Below, in pieces: positions 1 through 8,825 of a stretch of 64,000 nt of DNA (its first letter is position 1; the number at the start of each line of letters is the position of its first letter). The translations under genes were made by a program, and so were the position numbers. The notes beneath the pieces are model-generated. The model had not been told where the DNA came from and made no database searches. It worked only from the letters and a program-made list of their open reading frames with translations. This DNA is from Methyloversatilis discipulorum (lineage in GTDB: Bacteria > Pseudomonadota > Gammaproteobacteria > Burkholderiales > Rhodocyclaceae): assembly GCF_018780585.1 (NCBI RefSeq), contig NZ_JADMJL010000003.1, positions 45,520-109,519 of the forward strand, given 5' to 3'.

Positions 1-1
1 C

Positions 2-679
2 CAGGGCTATCTGCCGGACTTCTTCACCGTCGACGACTACCTCACCCGCGCCAGGCCGCTGGGCATCACCGGCGGCGCCGTCGTCTCCGGCAGCTTCCAG
101 GGCTTCGACCAGACCTACCTGCTCGACGCCCTCGCCCGCCTCGGCCCCGGCTTTGTCGGCGTGACACAACTGCCGGCCAACACGCCGGACGACGTCATCC
201 TCGACCTCGATTCAAAGGGCGTGCGCGCCGTGCGCTTCAACCTGCAGCGCGGCGGCTCGGAAGACGTGTCCCAGCTCGAACGGATGGCGCTGCGCGTGCA
301 TGAACTGTGCGGCTGGCACGTCGAACTTTACGTCGCCAACCGCCACCTCGCCGGCCTGCGCGACCTGCTCGCGAGACTGCCCAAGGTATCCATCGATCAC
401 CTCGGCCTCACGGCCGAAGGCTTCGACGATCTGCTGTGGCTGGTCGAGCGCGGCGTCAAGGTGAAGGCGACGGGTTTCGGGCGGTGTAGCTTCGATATTG
501 CAGAGGCGCTGCGCCGGATTGATGCAGTGAATCCGGAGGCGTTGATGTTCGGGACGGATCTGCCGTGTACGCGGGCGCCTAGGGTGTTTGAGGAATCGGA
601 TATCGAGGTAATGAACCTCGCCGTCGGGACGCAGGAAATATTCGGACGAAACGCGGTTCGCTGGTATGCCAACACTTGA
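2..679 (+). CDS. Amidohydrolase-family metal-dependent hydrolase (5' end outside window)
   Basis: The frame is open from base 2, so the gene begins upstream of the window; 225 residues and the stop are visible. The C-terminal half has the pattern of amidohydrolase-2 TIM-barrel enzymes of the 2-pyrone-4,6-dicarboxylate lactonase type: an IDHLG strand (about residue 131), a late MFGTDLPCTRAP segment with the catalytic-type aspartate, and an IFGRNAVRWY ending, typical of the last helix. The substrate cannot be inferred. From about base 480 the codon choice becomes less GC-rich than in the first part. It ends 84 bases before the converging immunity gene and I see no terminator between them. Confidence 0.75.
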   Translation, partial: QGYLPDFFTVDDYLTRARPLGITGGAVVSGSFQGFDQTYLLDALARLGPGFVGVTQLPANTPDDVILDLDSKGVRAVRFNLQRGGSEDVSQLERMALRVHELCGWHVELYVANRHLAGLRDLLARLPKVSIDHLGLTAEGFDDLLWLVERGVKVKATGFGRCSFDIAEALRRIDAVNPEALMFGTDLPCTRAPRVFEESDIEVMNLAVGTQEIFGRNAVRWYANT

Positions 680-763
680 CTCTGAATCGCCCCCCGTTAA
701 GCCCGACTCTGAGGCAGGTCAGGAGCCCAGAGACACAGGTGCAATTCCCTCCGATCAAATCGT

Positions 764-1054
764 TCAAGTCGAGAGTCGCTCACAAACCGACGTCAGCCAC
801 TCCCTGTATGTCTGTGAATCAGCACGAGGCTCGTAGTAGCAGCCCAGCCTCAAAGCCATTTCGCGAAGCTCGTCCTCGCTCTTTGTGTCGAACAGCAACT
901 GTCTGATTTCCTTGACCGCGACCGAGACCTCGTCGGTAGGCCACTCATCGAGATAGCACTCAACCGCGGCTGTCGCGGTGTCGTGGTCAGACTTCCAGTC
1001 TTGGTGAAAGTAGCCCGCTAGAAGATCCTTCAGGTGTCGATACTTTTCACTCAT
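764..1054 (-). CDS. cdiI: CdiI-type immunity protein
   Basis: This 96-residue, soluble, acidic protein has no signal peptide. It matches the pattern of small contact-dependent growth inhibition immunity proteins: LKDLLAGYFHQDW near the start, a central ECYLDEWP, and a C-terminal REWLTSVCERL. The expected role is to bind the toxin tip of the adjacent CdiA in the cytoplasm and protect the producing cell and its siblings. Its ATG lies 8 bases inside the end of cdiA, so the two are probably translationally coupled. Like the toxin end of cdiA, it is clearly AT-richer than its surroundings, as expected for an exchangeable toxin-immunity cassette. The family is recalled by pattern; specificity for this toxin is inferred from position. 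Confidence 0.8.
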   Translation of the reverse strand: MSEKYRHLKDLLAGYFHQDWKSDHDTATAAVECYLDEWPTDEVSVAVKEIRQLLFDTKSEDELREMALRLGCYYEPRADSQTYREWLTSVCERLST

Positions 1055-4000
1055 GGATCGGAAAACCTGTGTGAATTCGATAGCCGTTCGGCATGGCCGC
1101 GTCGCGTCTAATGATTAATCTGATCTTGTTTGTATCTACCGCTTGAGCCATGCCTCTGCTGACAGTGATTCCGACAGGATCCGACAGCGTGTGCTCGACA
1201 ATTACTTGAGGCTTTGACCCTGCCAGCCATGCATTGATCTCACCCTGTCGGGCATCCAGCGCTGTAGAGATGCTTTGTTCCGCAGTAGCTCGATCATAGA
1301 AGGACGAGGAGCCTGAGATATGCGGCTCATCCGCTAAGCGCTTTATCAATGCTGCTTCTGACTGACCAACATGTTTCAGCAGCAAGTGGCCGCCTGCTCT
1401 CTCATGCGCCTGCAATCCGCCGCCGGGAACAAGCCGGCTGAATGCAGCTTGTCCGCTTGCGGCATGAATCGCATTATCCACACTCCCATCCGCCCATCGC
1501 AGCAGCTTCTGCCCTCCAACCTCGATCACCCGCGCAACGAACTGCCCCGCCAGCGTCGTCAGCACCGCGCCGACGGCCAGATCCTCGGGGCCTGGCAGCA
1601 GCAGCGATGCGCCGGCCGCGGACAGCACGACCACTTTGTCGATGTTCTGCGCGGTGTTGGCGCCGACGTAGTGGCTGCTGCCCTGCGACGCAAACTGGTA
1701 GGCCTCGGGGTCGGGGGCGAAGTCCTGGCGCACGACTTCGGCCGACAGCGGGCGCGCCATCAGGCGGTCGAACAGGGCCAGGTTGTAGGCGATGGCGTCG
1801 GCACTCTGCTGGGCGCCGAGCCAGGGGTTTTCGGGGTCGATGCCGCCGGGAAGCTGCGCACCCATGCCGAGTGGCATGGCCTCGGTCATCAGACGGTAGT
1901 ACTCGGTACAGAAGCCGGTCGTTTCGCATGCGATACGTGCTTCGGCCAGCGCCCGCTTGTTCGCCTGCGACAGCTGTCCGAAGTCGGCGTCGACCGCCTG
2001 CAGACAGGCGGCGTCGCCACCGCAGGCGTTCTTCGCACTGGCGTAGCGGTCCTGCTCCGGGTGCTTCAGGAAGTTGAACAGGGTCACGTTCTGCGCGGAG
2101 AACGCGCCCGCCAGCGGATCGCCGCCGGCCGCATCGGCGACGGCACCGCCGGCCATCATGCTGAACGCGGTCAACAGCGCATGGCCGTGCGCCGTTCCGC
2201 TCAGGCCCAGTGCGTCATCGAGCGGACGTTCGATCAGCGTTGCGGTCATTGCGCCCAAGGCGCCTGCCATCGGGTCACCGCCGCGCGCGGCTTCGGCGAG
2301 TGCGCCCAGTGCGCCGTGCGCGAGCAGGTGGCCGACGCTGCCATGCTCGCCGAACACGCCGTCACCGATCCGGCCTGCACCCAGGGCTGAGGCCTGATTG
2401 ACAGCCGAATAGAGCAGCGCGGCTTCGAAGCTGCTGCCGGTCACCTCGCCGATCAGACCAGAAGTCAGCGCTCGGGCGGCGTAGCGCTGCAGGGGATCGT
2501 TGAAGGTCGTTCCGGTCCATTGTGCGGATCCGGCACTCAGGCCGGCAGCCAGGCCGCTGTTCAGCGCGTTGCCGATGTCGAGGCGACCGCTGGCCACCAT
2601 CTGGCCGACTGACGACGAGATCGTCTGCGTCACGAAGGCGCTGGCCACGGTGTTGCCGAAACCGGCCGCGCCCGCCGAGGAGGCCGCCGCGAAGGTCGAG
2701 CCGGGCGACGCGAAGCTGCCGATGAAGGTCGATACGTCCACGCCTATCATCGAGGCGACCAGGAAGCTGGTCGCCAGCCCCATCACGTCGCTGAAGCCGA
2801 AGTCCTTCTCGAAGCGGTAGTGCAGGTCATCGCGCGCCACATCGCGCACGAAACGGCTGCCCAGTTTGTCGGCCAGCTGTGCTTCGAAGGCCGCACTGCG
2901 CTGTCGCGTGTCGTCGACGCCGTCGCCGAGCAGTCGGAACTCACCTGACAGGGACTGGATGCGATCGATGTCCAGCGCCCACTGCGCCGCCTGCATGAAG
3001 CCGCCAGCCTGCACCTGGCTGCCTTCGACGATCAGCGTGCCGCCGTCGACCTTGAATTCCTCGTAGTAATAGGCCGAGCGCTTGCGGTTCAGCAGTTCGT
3101 CGGCGGTCACCGACAGCGTTCCGTCCGACAGCACGAAGCCGGTGTTGTCGACGGTGCTGCCGACGATGACGATGCCGACGTCGGCATCGAGCAGACCGCC
3201 CGGAATCACCGCAAGCTGAGATTGCCAGTCCTCCGGCAGATAGATCCACGGACGCAGTGCGCCGCCCCGCTCGACGTACCAGAGAATGGGCGACTTCAGC
3301 AGCGCCTGCTGCGCCTCGCCGAGCGCCGACCCCATCGGAATGCCGTGCTCGACGGCGAAGGCGAAGCCGTTCGCTGCCAGCAGCGTGCGCTGCTGGGCCT
3401 CGGGCGATTGCCCGGTGAGCGGATCCCAGCTCAGCCCGGGCAGTATCCAGCCACGGTGCGTGGTCGCGAGCAGCGCGTTGCGCAGCGCTGCCGCCTCTTC
3501 CTCGGGCGTCAGCGCGAACGGCGCACGGCTGGCGAGGTCCGCCGGCAGCAGGCGCATCAGCGCTGCACCGCTGTAATCGCCCGGCGGCACCGCAAGACCG
3601 CCGTGGGTGCCGTAGGCCGCTAAGTCGATGGCGGCCGGCGGCAGCGACAGCTCGGCGGTCCGGTGGTAGTAGTCCGCGACCACGTCAAAACCGTTGCGGA
3701 TGTGATCGGCGCGTACCGCGATGCTGCCGGCGTGGATGCTGCCGGTATTGACGAAGGAGGACAGCGCCGCCGGAACGTTGCCCAGGCTGCCCGAGCGCTG
3801 GTCGATCAGCCGGGCGAGCGAAGCCAGCAAGAGGGCTGAGCCGTCCACCGACGGGACCGGGGCAGTCGGCGGAGGCGTGCCTCCACCCGGCGTTCCGCCA
3901 GCGCCGCCATCCGGAGGCTGGCCGACGGAAAAGTCCGCCCCGGCCTGGATGATGCCCGGCAGCACGCCCAGCTCGACGCTGCCGGATGCGTTGCGCATCC

Positions 4001-6056
4001 AGTCGATCGGGTCGAGACAGACGTCGGTGGCGACGTCGCAGCTGCCGTCGTCGCCGAACTGGGAGTCCGGATCGATCAGCGAGTAGCGCGAGGACCAGGT
4101 CGCGCCGTAGCGCCTGTCTTCGTTCAGGAAGTCGGGTGCCGTGATGTCGATGCGTCCGCCCGCGAGCACGCGCGCGCCGCGATTGACGAAACGCTGCGCG
4201 CTGACTGTCAGGTCGCGTCCGGCCACCATGGTCGCCGGCGCCGCCGGCTGTTCGATATCGGCGCTGCAGACGCCGGCGTACTCGGTTCGGCAGCCGTCGA
4301 AGTACTCGTAAGCGACCTCGACATGACGGCTGGCGACCTGTGTTTCGTTGCGGACCTCCTTCGCCACGATGGTCAGATCGCGGCCGGCTTCGATCACCGA
4401 TGCATTGGCGAAGCGTGCGTCGAGCACAACATGCAGATCACGCCCGGCCGCCAGCGTGTCGCGATTGACATAGTCGTCGGTGCCCGACCCGCTAGGGGTT
4501 GCCGTGCCCGCGAGCAGTTGCATGCGCAGCGTGTCGTGGTCGCTCAGGATGTCCGGCGCGTCGAGCAGGTAAAGATCGCTCGCCGCACGGAACAGCCGGC
4601 CGCTCACCTGTGGCGGCTCATGTTCATCAGGCACCGGCGCGAACAGGAAGAGGTCGCGCCCGGCCGACGCGTTACCGGACGCAGCGGATTGCTGCGGCTC
4701 CTGCCACAGGAAAAGATCGCGCGCCGCGACCAGCGTGCCGCCCTCGTTGTCAGCCGCGTTCACGAACAGATCGAGTCCGGCCGACATCGTGCCGGCGTTG
4801 AGCATCCGCACCGGCGCCCGCTCGTCATCAATCGCGCGACTGGAATGAGCGCCGGTCAGATGACGGCGATGATCGGGCACGCGCACCGTTGCAGCAGCTG
4901 CGTTCATCGTGCCTCCCGAGCGGATGACGCCCGTGTTCAGGCCCATGCCGAGACCGGACATCGACAGCGCGCCGCCGGCCTCGATGCGCCCGGCGTTGCG
5001 CAGCGCCGTCCAGCCGTCAGAGTTGTCGCCGACGAAGCCCAGACCGATGTCGCCGTCCGCGCTCATGCTCGCGGCCGCCGCGAGATCGAGACCGGTGCCG
5101 ACAAACTTCAGATGGCGGCCTGCCTCGACCGACGCGGACAGCGCGGAGTCCATGGCGCCGATGTTGTAGAACTCGACGTCGCGCCCCGCGCTTACCGCGG
5201 CGTCGAGCAGCACGGTCTGGCGCGACGCGATCAGGATGTCGGCGGCCGCGAGCAGCGGCGCAGAGGTGCGCACGCCGATGTTCTCGCCCATCGCGATCAG
5301 CTGGATGCTGCCGGCGCTGACGGTCTGGCCGATGTCGATGGCGATGAAATCATCGCTGCCCTGCGGATACGCCGCGAGGTCGTCCGGGACCAGCGACATG
5401 CCGTCGACCACGGCCCGGCCGGCGAACAGGTTTGCGTCGCTGGTCGTACGCAGCTCGCCGCGCGTGCGCACGGTCTGCGCGATCAGATCGATGCGCGCCG
5501 CCAGTGCGGCCAGTCCGTTGGTGCCGATGTCGATGCGGCCACCGGTCACGTCGAAGCGCAGTGCGTCGTCGGCCCAGACCGGCCGACCGGTCGTCAGCTG
5601 CACGTGCTGCGTGCCGATGAAGCCGCAGCCGTCGCAGGTGATGCCGTTCGGATTGGCGATGACCAGACGCGCCGCTTGCCCGGCCACTTCGATCTGTCCC
5701 AGCAGCGCGCTCGGTCGATTTCCGGTCACCTCGTTGACGATGAGGCTCGCCGCCGCACCGCCGAGATTGGGATTGGCCACCAGCGCGCCGGCCAGCACGG
5801 AGTTTGCGCCCGTCGGCGCGTTGTTCAGCACAAGGCCACGCGCCGGCACGTCGAAGGCCGACCATCGGTTGTGCGAGGTGCCGCGCGCGTCGGCGGCCAC
5901 GATATCGACGACCGATACGCCGCCGACCGACCCGACGCGGGCCTGCTGATGCGCAGCGGCGGTCACGTCCGGCGTCAGGTCGGCACGCACCGGCAGCGAA
6001 GCCATCAGCATGACAACGGACATCCATGCCGACAGGCGGCGACGGATCGAACGCAT
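1047..6056 (-). CDS. cdiA: CdiA-like two-partner-secreted toxin with RNase A-like C-terminal domain
   Basis: Large exoprotein of 1669 residues. The start is the ATG at 6056, set by AGGAGGT a few bases upstream; a GTG at 6074 lacks such a site. The N-terminus is a signal peptide (about 1-26, ending VRA). It is followed by a TPS secretion domain with SHNRWSAF, ANPNLGG and ANPNGITCDGCGF, then a long filamentous haemagglutinin region and a Gly/Ala-rich hydrophobic stretch (about 1060-1180) like the DUF637 part of CdiA proteins. The last 125 or so residues carry HERAGGH, LLLKHVG and a terminal GYRIHTGFP, the pattern of the bacterial RNase A-like CdiA-CT toxins. Expected role: delivery of an RNase to neighbouring cells on contact. 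I see no VENN motif. It is short compared with E. coli CdiA (over 3000 residues). CdiB and CdiI flank it. Confidence 0.85.
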   Translation of the reverse strand: MRSIRRRLSAWMSVVMLMASLPVRADLTPDVTAAAHQQARVGSVGGVSVVDIVAADARGTSHNRWSAFDVPARGLVLNNAPTGANSVLAGALVANPNLGGAAASLIVNEVTGNRPSALLGQIEVAGQAARLVIANPNGITCDGCGFIGTQHVQLTTGRPVWADDALRFDVTGGRIDIGTNGLAALAARIDLIAQTVRTRGELRTTSDANLFAGRAVVDGMSLVPDDLAAYPQGSDDFIAIDIGQTVSAGSIQLIAMGENIGVRTSAPLLAAADILIASRQTVLLDAAVSAGRDVEFYNIGAMDSALSASVEAGRHLKFVGTGLDLAAAASMSADGDIGLGFVGDNSDGWTALRNAGRIEAGGALSMSGLGMGLNTGVIRSGGTMNAAAATVRVPDHRRHLTGAHSSRAIDDERAPVRMLNAGTMSAGLDLFVNAADNEGGTLVAARDLFLWQEPQQSAASGNASAGRDLFLFAPVPDEHEPPQVSGRLFRAASDLYLLDAPDILSDHDTLRMQLLAGTATPSGSGTDDYVNRDTLAAGRDLHVVLDARFANASVIEAGRDLTIVAKEVRNETQVASRHVEVAYEYFDGCRTEYAGVCSADIEQPAAPATMVAGRDLTVSAQRFVNRGARVLAGGRIDITAPDFLNEDRRYGATWSSRYSLIDPDSQFGDDGSCDVATDVCLDPIDWMRNASGSVELGVLPGIIQAGADFSVGQPPDGGAGGTPGGGTPPPTAPVPSVDGSALLLASLARLIDQRSGSLGNVPAALSSFVNTGSIHAGSIAVRADHIRNGFDVVADYYHRTAELSLPPAAIDLAAYGTHGGLAVPPGDYSGAALMRLLPADLASRAPFALTPEEEAAALRNALLATTHRGWILPGLSWDPLTGQSPEAQQRTLLAANGFAFAVEHGIPMGSALGEAQQALLKSPILWYVERGGALRPWIYLPEDWQSQLAVIPGGLLDADVGIVIVGSTVDNTGFVLSDGTLSVTADELLNRKRSAYYYEEFKVDGGTLIVEGSQVQAGGFMQAAQWALDIDRIQSLSGEFRLLGDGVDDTRQRSAAFEAQLADKLGSRFVRDVARDDLHYRFEKDFGFSDVMGLATSFLVASMIGVDVSTFIGSFASPGSTFAAASSAGAAGFGNTVASAFVTQTISSSVGQMVASGRLDIGNALNSGLAAGLSAGSAQWTGTTFNDPLQRYAARALTSGLIGEVTGSSFEAALLYSAVNQASALGAGRIGDGVFGEHGSVGHLLAHGALGALAEAARGGDPMAGALGAMTATLIERPLDDALGLSGTAHGHALLTAFSMMAGGAVADAAGGDPLAGAFSAQNVTLFNFLKHPEQDRYASAKNACGGDAACLQAVDADFGQLSQANKRALAEARIACETTGFCTEYYRLMTEAMPLGMGAQLPGGIDPENPWLGAQQSADAIAYNLALFDRLMARPLSAEVVRQDFAPDPEAYQFASQGSSHYVGANTAQNIDKVVVLSAAGASLLLPGPEDLAVGAVLTTLAGQFVARVIEVGGQKLLRWADGSVDNAIHAASGQAAFSRLVPGGGLQAHERAGGHLLLKHVGQSEAALIKRLADEPHISGSSSFYDRATAEQSISTALDARQGEINAWLAGSKPQVIVEHTLSDPVGITVSRGMAQAVDTNKIRLIIRRDAAMPNGYRIHTGFPIHE

Positions 6057-6060
6057 GCGG

Positions 6061-6067
6061 ACCTCCT
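6061..6067 (-). promoter_or_regulatory. Ribosome binding site deciding the cdiA start
   Basis: On the minus strand AGGAGGT ends four bases before the ATG at 6056. The upstream GTG at 6074, which overlaps the stop of the isomerase gene, has no comparable site, so the ATG is the better start. Confidence 0.7.
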
Positions 6068-6070
6068 GTC

Positions 6071-6799
6071 TCACGGTCGCGAGCCCATGGCTTCGTGGAC
6101 GATTTCCACACCCAGTGCGCGCGCCTGCGCCAGCGCCGATTCGCGCAGGAAGAGCGCGCGCAGCGTTTCGCGCACGCTTTCGAACGACGGCCGCTGCGTA
6201 TCGCGCACCGCTTCGAGCAGCACGAGGGCCCAGCTGTCGGTCAGCGCCAGTGGCTCGCTCACCTGACCCGGCGTGAGCCGAGGCAGCACATGGGCAATCT
6301 CCAGCGGCAGACCGTTTGTCCGACCGTGGGTCGGTGGCAGGACAAAGCCGACCCAGCCCAGTTCGCCGCCACGGGCGGCCGACGGCACGCGGGACAGTTC
6401 ACCGGCAAGCTGCGCGAACGGAACGCCGGCCTTCGCACGCTCGTGCGCAGACCTCACGGCGGCAGCGTCGTCGCTCTGCAGCAGCCTGATGCGGTACTCC
6501 TGCGGTCCCGTCCTCCCGAGCAGATCGCGATAGCGCGCCTGCAGCGCCTGTTCGCTCGGTTCGACGGGGCGGACGCGGCTGCCGACGTAGGCGTCGATCG
6601 CCGCCTGCCTCCGGTCAGGGTCGGAAGCGCCGGTGCCATCGTCGAAACCGGCTGCCAGCGCGCGCCGCCACAAAAGGTCGTGCGCAAGGGCCTGCGTCGC
6701 GGCGGCCGCGGCCGTGCGTTCGTCCGGCGGACTGGCGGCGGACACCGCTATCGCGAAGGTCAGCAGCGTGGCGCAGATCGAGGTTCGAACTGGGGTCAT
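6071..6799 (-). CDS. Periplasmic parvulin-type peptidyl-prolyl isomerase in the CDI operon
   Basis: A 242-residue protein with a signal peptide (about 1-22, ending VSAAS) and a PpiC/parvulin core at about 100-215, including RGGELGWVGFVLPP and LTPGQVSEPLALTDSW. These are hallmarks of SurA/Par-type isomerase-chaperones. It sits between cdiB and cdiA, its stop touching the upstream cdiA GTG, so it is almost certainly co-transcribed. By analogy with Bordetella Par27, a parvulin chaperone for FHA, I infer that it keeps CdiA unfolded in the periplasm on its way to CdiB. Parvulin is clear; dedication to CdiA is inference from gene order. Confidence 0.8.
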   Translation of the reverse strand: MTPVRTSICATLLTFAIAVSAASPPDERTAAAAATQALAHDLLWRRALAAGFDDGTGASDPDRRQAAIDAYVGSRVRPVEPSEQALQARYRDLLGRTGPQEYRIRLLQSDDAAAVRSAHERAKAGVPFAQLAGELSRVPSAARGGELGWVGFVLPPTHGRTNGLPLEIAHVLPRLTPGQVSEPLALTDSWALVLLEAVRDTQRPSFESVRETLRALFLRESALAQARALGVEIVHEAMGSRP

Positions 6800-6820
6800 C
6801 GTGTGCTCCGTGCGCGTCCG

Positions 6821-8443
6821 TCAGATGGCATAGCCAAGGGCAAAGCGGAAGGTCCAGCCACTGTCGGGAAGCGCCTCGGGGCGGCGCAGTGGCGTGCTGA
6901 TGACGGCTTCCCACACGAAGTCCGGTGTGCTGCCGCGCACACCGGCTCCAGCGCCCGCCAGGGTCATGCGCGGCCCGTCGATCAGCCTCGTCGCGCCCTG
7001 ATCGAAATGGACGAATGGCGTGGCCACCTGCATATCGCGGCCGAAAGCTGTCGGGAAGCGCACTTCGCAGCGCAGCAGGTAGCCGGTATCGCCGGCCACC
7101 GCCGCCTCGTCGAAGCCGCGCACCGTATTCAGCCCTCCGAGCAGTAGCTGCTCAGCGCCGGGCAGGCTGACGCCGGTGCGCTGCACCGTCAGTTGTGATG
7201 CGAATTCGATGTGCCCGCCGTCGTCCCGCGCCACGGCCGCAGCGGCCAGTGACCACTTCGCGAACTGGTAGTGGGTGTGACTCGCCGGCAGTCGCTCCGC
7301 ATCGACCTCGGCGCCGAAGGACCGCAGTCCGACCGACAGCGACGGCTCGACGAAGTACTGGGTCTGACCGAAGCGCCCGGTCCGGCTCCAGGCAAGGCGC
7401 GCCACCGTGCTGCGCCGCGTGTCGAGTTCGATCGGTCCGAGGGTGCGTGCGATGCGCGTGCGCTGGACGCTCAGATCCAGCGCGTCGCGTCGCCCTGCAT
7501 CGAGCGCGAGTACGCGGTTCCAGCCGATGACGGCGGTCCGCGCCGAACTGTCGAAGGACAGCCCGGCAAGCGTGCTGTCCGAACGGGATCCGGACAGCGT
7601 CGCCGACCAGGTGTTGAAGCCATCGGGCACCGACAGCGACGCCAGCAAGGCCTCACTGTGGGCGCTGCGCAGGTGCATGAGCTGGATGTCCTCGATCAGA
7701 CCGAGGCGATTGCCGAAACGCAGGCCGACGCGGGCGCGGCCGCTTCCGGTCGACCGCGTACCCAGGTTGTCCGCGCCGACGGACAGCGAGGTGCTCTGTC
7801 GCGGCTGCAGCGCGAGGTCGATCACGCTTCCTCCGTCCTGCCCGCCCGGCAGAACGCGCACCTGAGCCTGCACCATGCGCAGCCGGTTGATCTGCTGCAC
7901 GCCCTGTTCGAGCGCTTCCTGCGTCAGTACGTCGCCGGCCGCCAGCGGAAAGGCACGGGTGACTGCCGACCGTGGCGCGTCAGCCGAGCGGATCGCCTCG
8001 ACGCGGCCGGGCACGACCTCGATACGGAGCAGATTTCGCGCGGGGTCGAGGGTGACCAGCCGCGACCGGCTGGTGATCCAGCCCGCCTCGACCAGCCGGG
8101 CGTCCACGCGGCGAAGCAGCAGCGCGATGCGGCGCACGCCAAGCGGCACGGCAGAGAACTCGTCGGTCAGCGAGGCCAGCACATGCGCCGGCAGCAGGCC
8201 TGCAGCGTCGATCTCTATCGATGGCCGCTCGATCACGACGCCGTCCTCGACGACCGAATCGGGACGCACGTGCAGCGCCGGAGCGGGTGCGTCCGCAGGT
8301 GGCAGTGCGTCGCGTTCCAGTCGCGAGCGCTCCGCGGCCTGACGCTGTTCGTCGAGCAGGCGCTCGGCCGGCTCGCGCGCCTGCACCGCGAACGTACCGA
8401 GCAGCGCAAGGGCGCAGCAGACGATGCTGTGGGCGAGCGACAT
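6821..8443 (-). CDS. cdiB: CdiB/FhaC-like TpsB outer-membrane transporter
   Basis: A 540-residue protein with a signal peptide (about 1-22, ending VQA) and an N-terminal charged helix region as in FhaC. POTRA-like segments span about 60-215, followed by a beta-barrel ending in a hydrophobic/aromatic strand (FRFALGYAI). The conserved TVRGF of the L6 loop lies near residue 430. Members of this Omp85-related family export the partner TpsA protein through the outer membrane. It is first in the operon and a good promoter lies 35-63 bases upstream. The spacing to the next gene is 21 bases. The order B-(isomerase)-A-I follows the E. coli type rather than the Burkholderia A-I-B type. Confidence 0.85.
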   Translation of the reverse strand: MSLAHSIVCCALALLGTFAVQAREPAERLLDEQRQAAERSRLERDALPPADAPAPALHVRPDSVVEDGVVIERPSIEIDAAGLLPAHVLASLTDEFSAVPLGVRRIALLLRRVDARLVEAGWITSRSRLVTLDPARNLLRIEVVPGRVEAIRSADAPRSAVTRAFPLAAGDVLTQEALEQGVQQINRLRMVQAQVRVLPGGQDGGSVIDLALQPRQSTSLSVGADNLGTRSTGSGRARVGLRFGNRLGLIEDIQLMHLRSAHSEALLASLSVPDGFNTWSATLSGSRSDSTLAGLSFDSSARTAVIGWNRVLALDAGRRDALDLSVQRTRIARTLGPIELDTRRSTVARLAWSRTGRFGQTQYFVEPSLSVGLRSFGAEVDAERLPASHTHYQFAKWSLAAAAVARDDGGHIEFASQLTVQRTGVSLPGAEQLLLGGLNTVRGFDEAAVAGDTGYLLRCEVRFPTAFGRDMQVATPFVHFDQGATRLIDGPRMTLAGAGAGVRGSTPDFVWEAVISTPLRRPEALPDSGWTFRFALGYAI

Positions 8444-8477
8444 GTCCGGCGACGACCTCGTTCACGAAGATCGCGCA

Positions 8478-8506
8478 ACTATCCATATGTCATTTTCCGA
8501 TGTCAA
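8478..8506 (-). promoter_or_regulatory. Candidate sigma70 promoter of the cdi operon
   Basis: On the minus strand a perfect TTGACA (8506-8501) is followed after 17 bases by GATAGT (8483-8478), matching four of six -10 positions. Transcription would start about 30 bases before the cdiB ATG. The rest of 8444-8622 shows nothing else I can name. Confidence 0.5.
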
Positions 8507-8622
8507 CAGCCCTGTACGGACAACCGCCGGGGCCGTGCGCTCGCTGTGTAACCTGGGTCACTGAAGGCGGATGACTCCGCGCGGACCATGGCGTCACACC
8601 TTACTTACTCGGGAGAACGATC

Positions 8623-8820
8623 ATGAAAAGCAATGTGGGCGGCATCGACAAGATCCTGCGCATCGTCGTCGGCGCCGCGCTGATCGCGCTGGCGGCCATG
8701 GGCCAGATCGGCGTGTGGGGCTATATCGGCGTCGTGCCGCTGCTGACCGGGCTGTTCAATTTCTGCCCGGTCTATCCCTTGCTGGGCATCAGCACCTGCG
8801 GCATCCGCAAGGACGCCTGA
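8623..8820 (+). CDS. Small YgaP-like (DUF2892) membrane protein
   Basis: A 65-residue protein with two hydrophobic segments (about 12-30 and 32-48) and the ending PVYPLLGISTCGIRK. The NVGGIDKILRI opening and the FNFCPVY-to-GISTCG tail are typical of DUF2892 inner-membrane proteins, which also occur fused to rhodanese in YgaP. A GGGAGAA ribosome site precedes the ATG. It stands alone, divergent from the cdi operon and converging on ksgA five bases away. The function of the family is unknown. Confidence 0.8.
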   Translation: MKSNVGGIDKILRIVVGAALIALAAMGQIGVWGYIGVVPLLTGLFNFCPVYPLLGISTCGIRKDA

Positions 8821-8825
8821 GGACG

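Noticed and set aside
4323..6266. A 647-codon open frame on the plus strand opposite cdiA
   Set aside because: It is antisense to a protein with clear TPS motifs. Long open antisense frames are expected in GC-rich DNA, and its translation (Arg, His and Gln-rich) has no recognisable motif.
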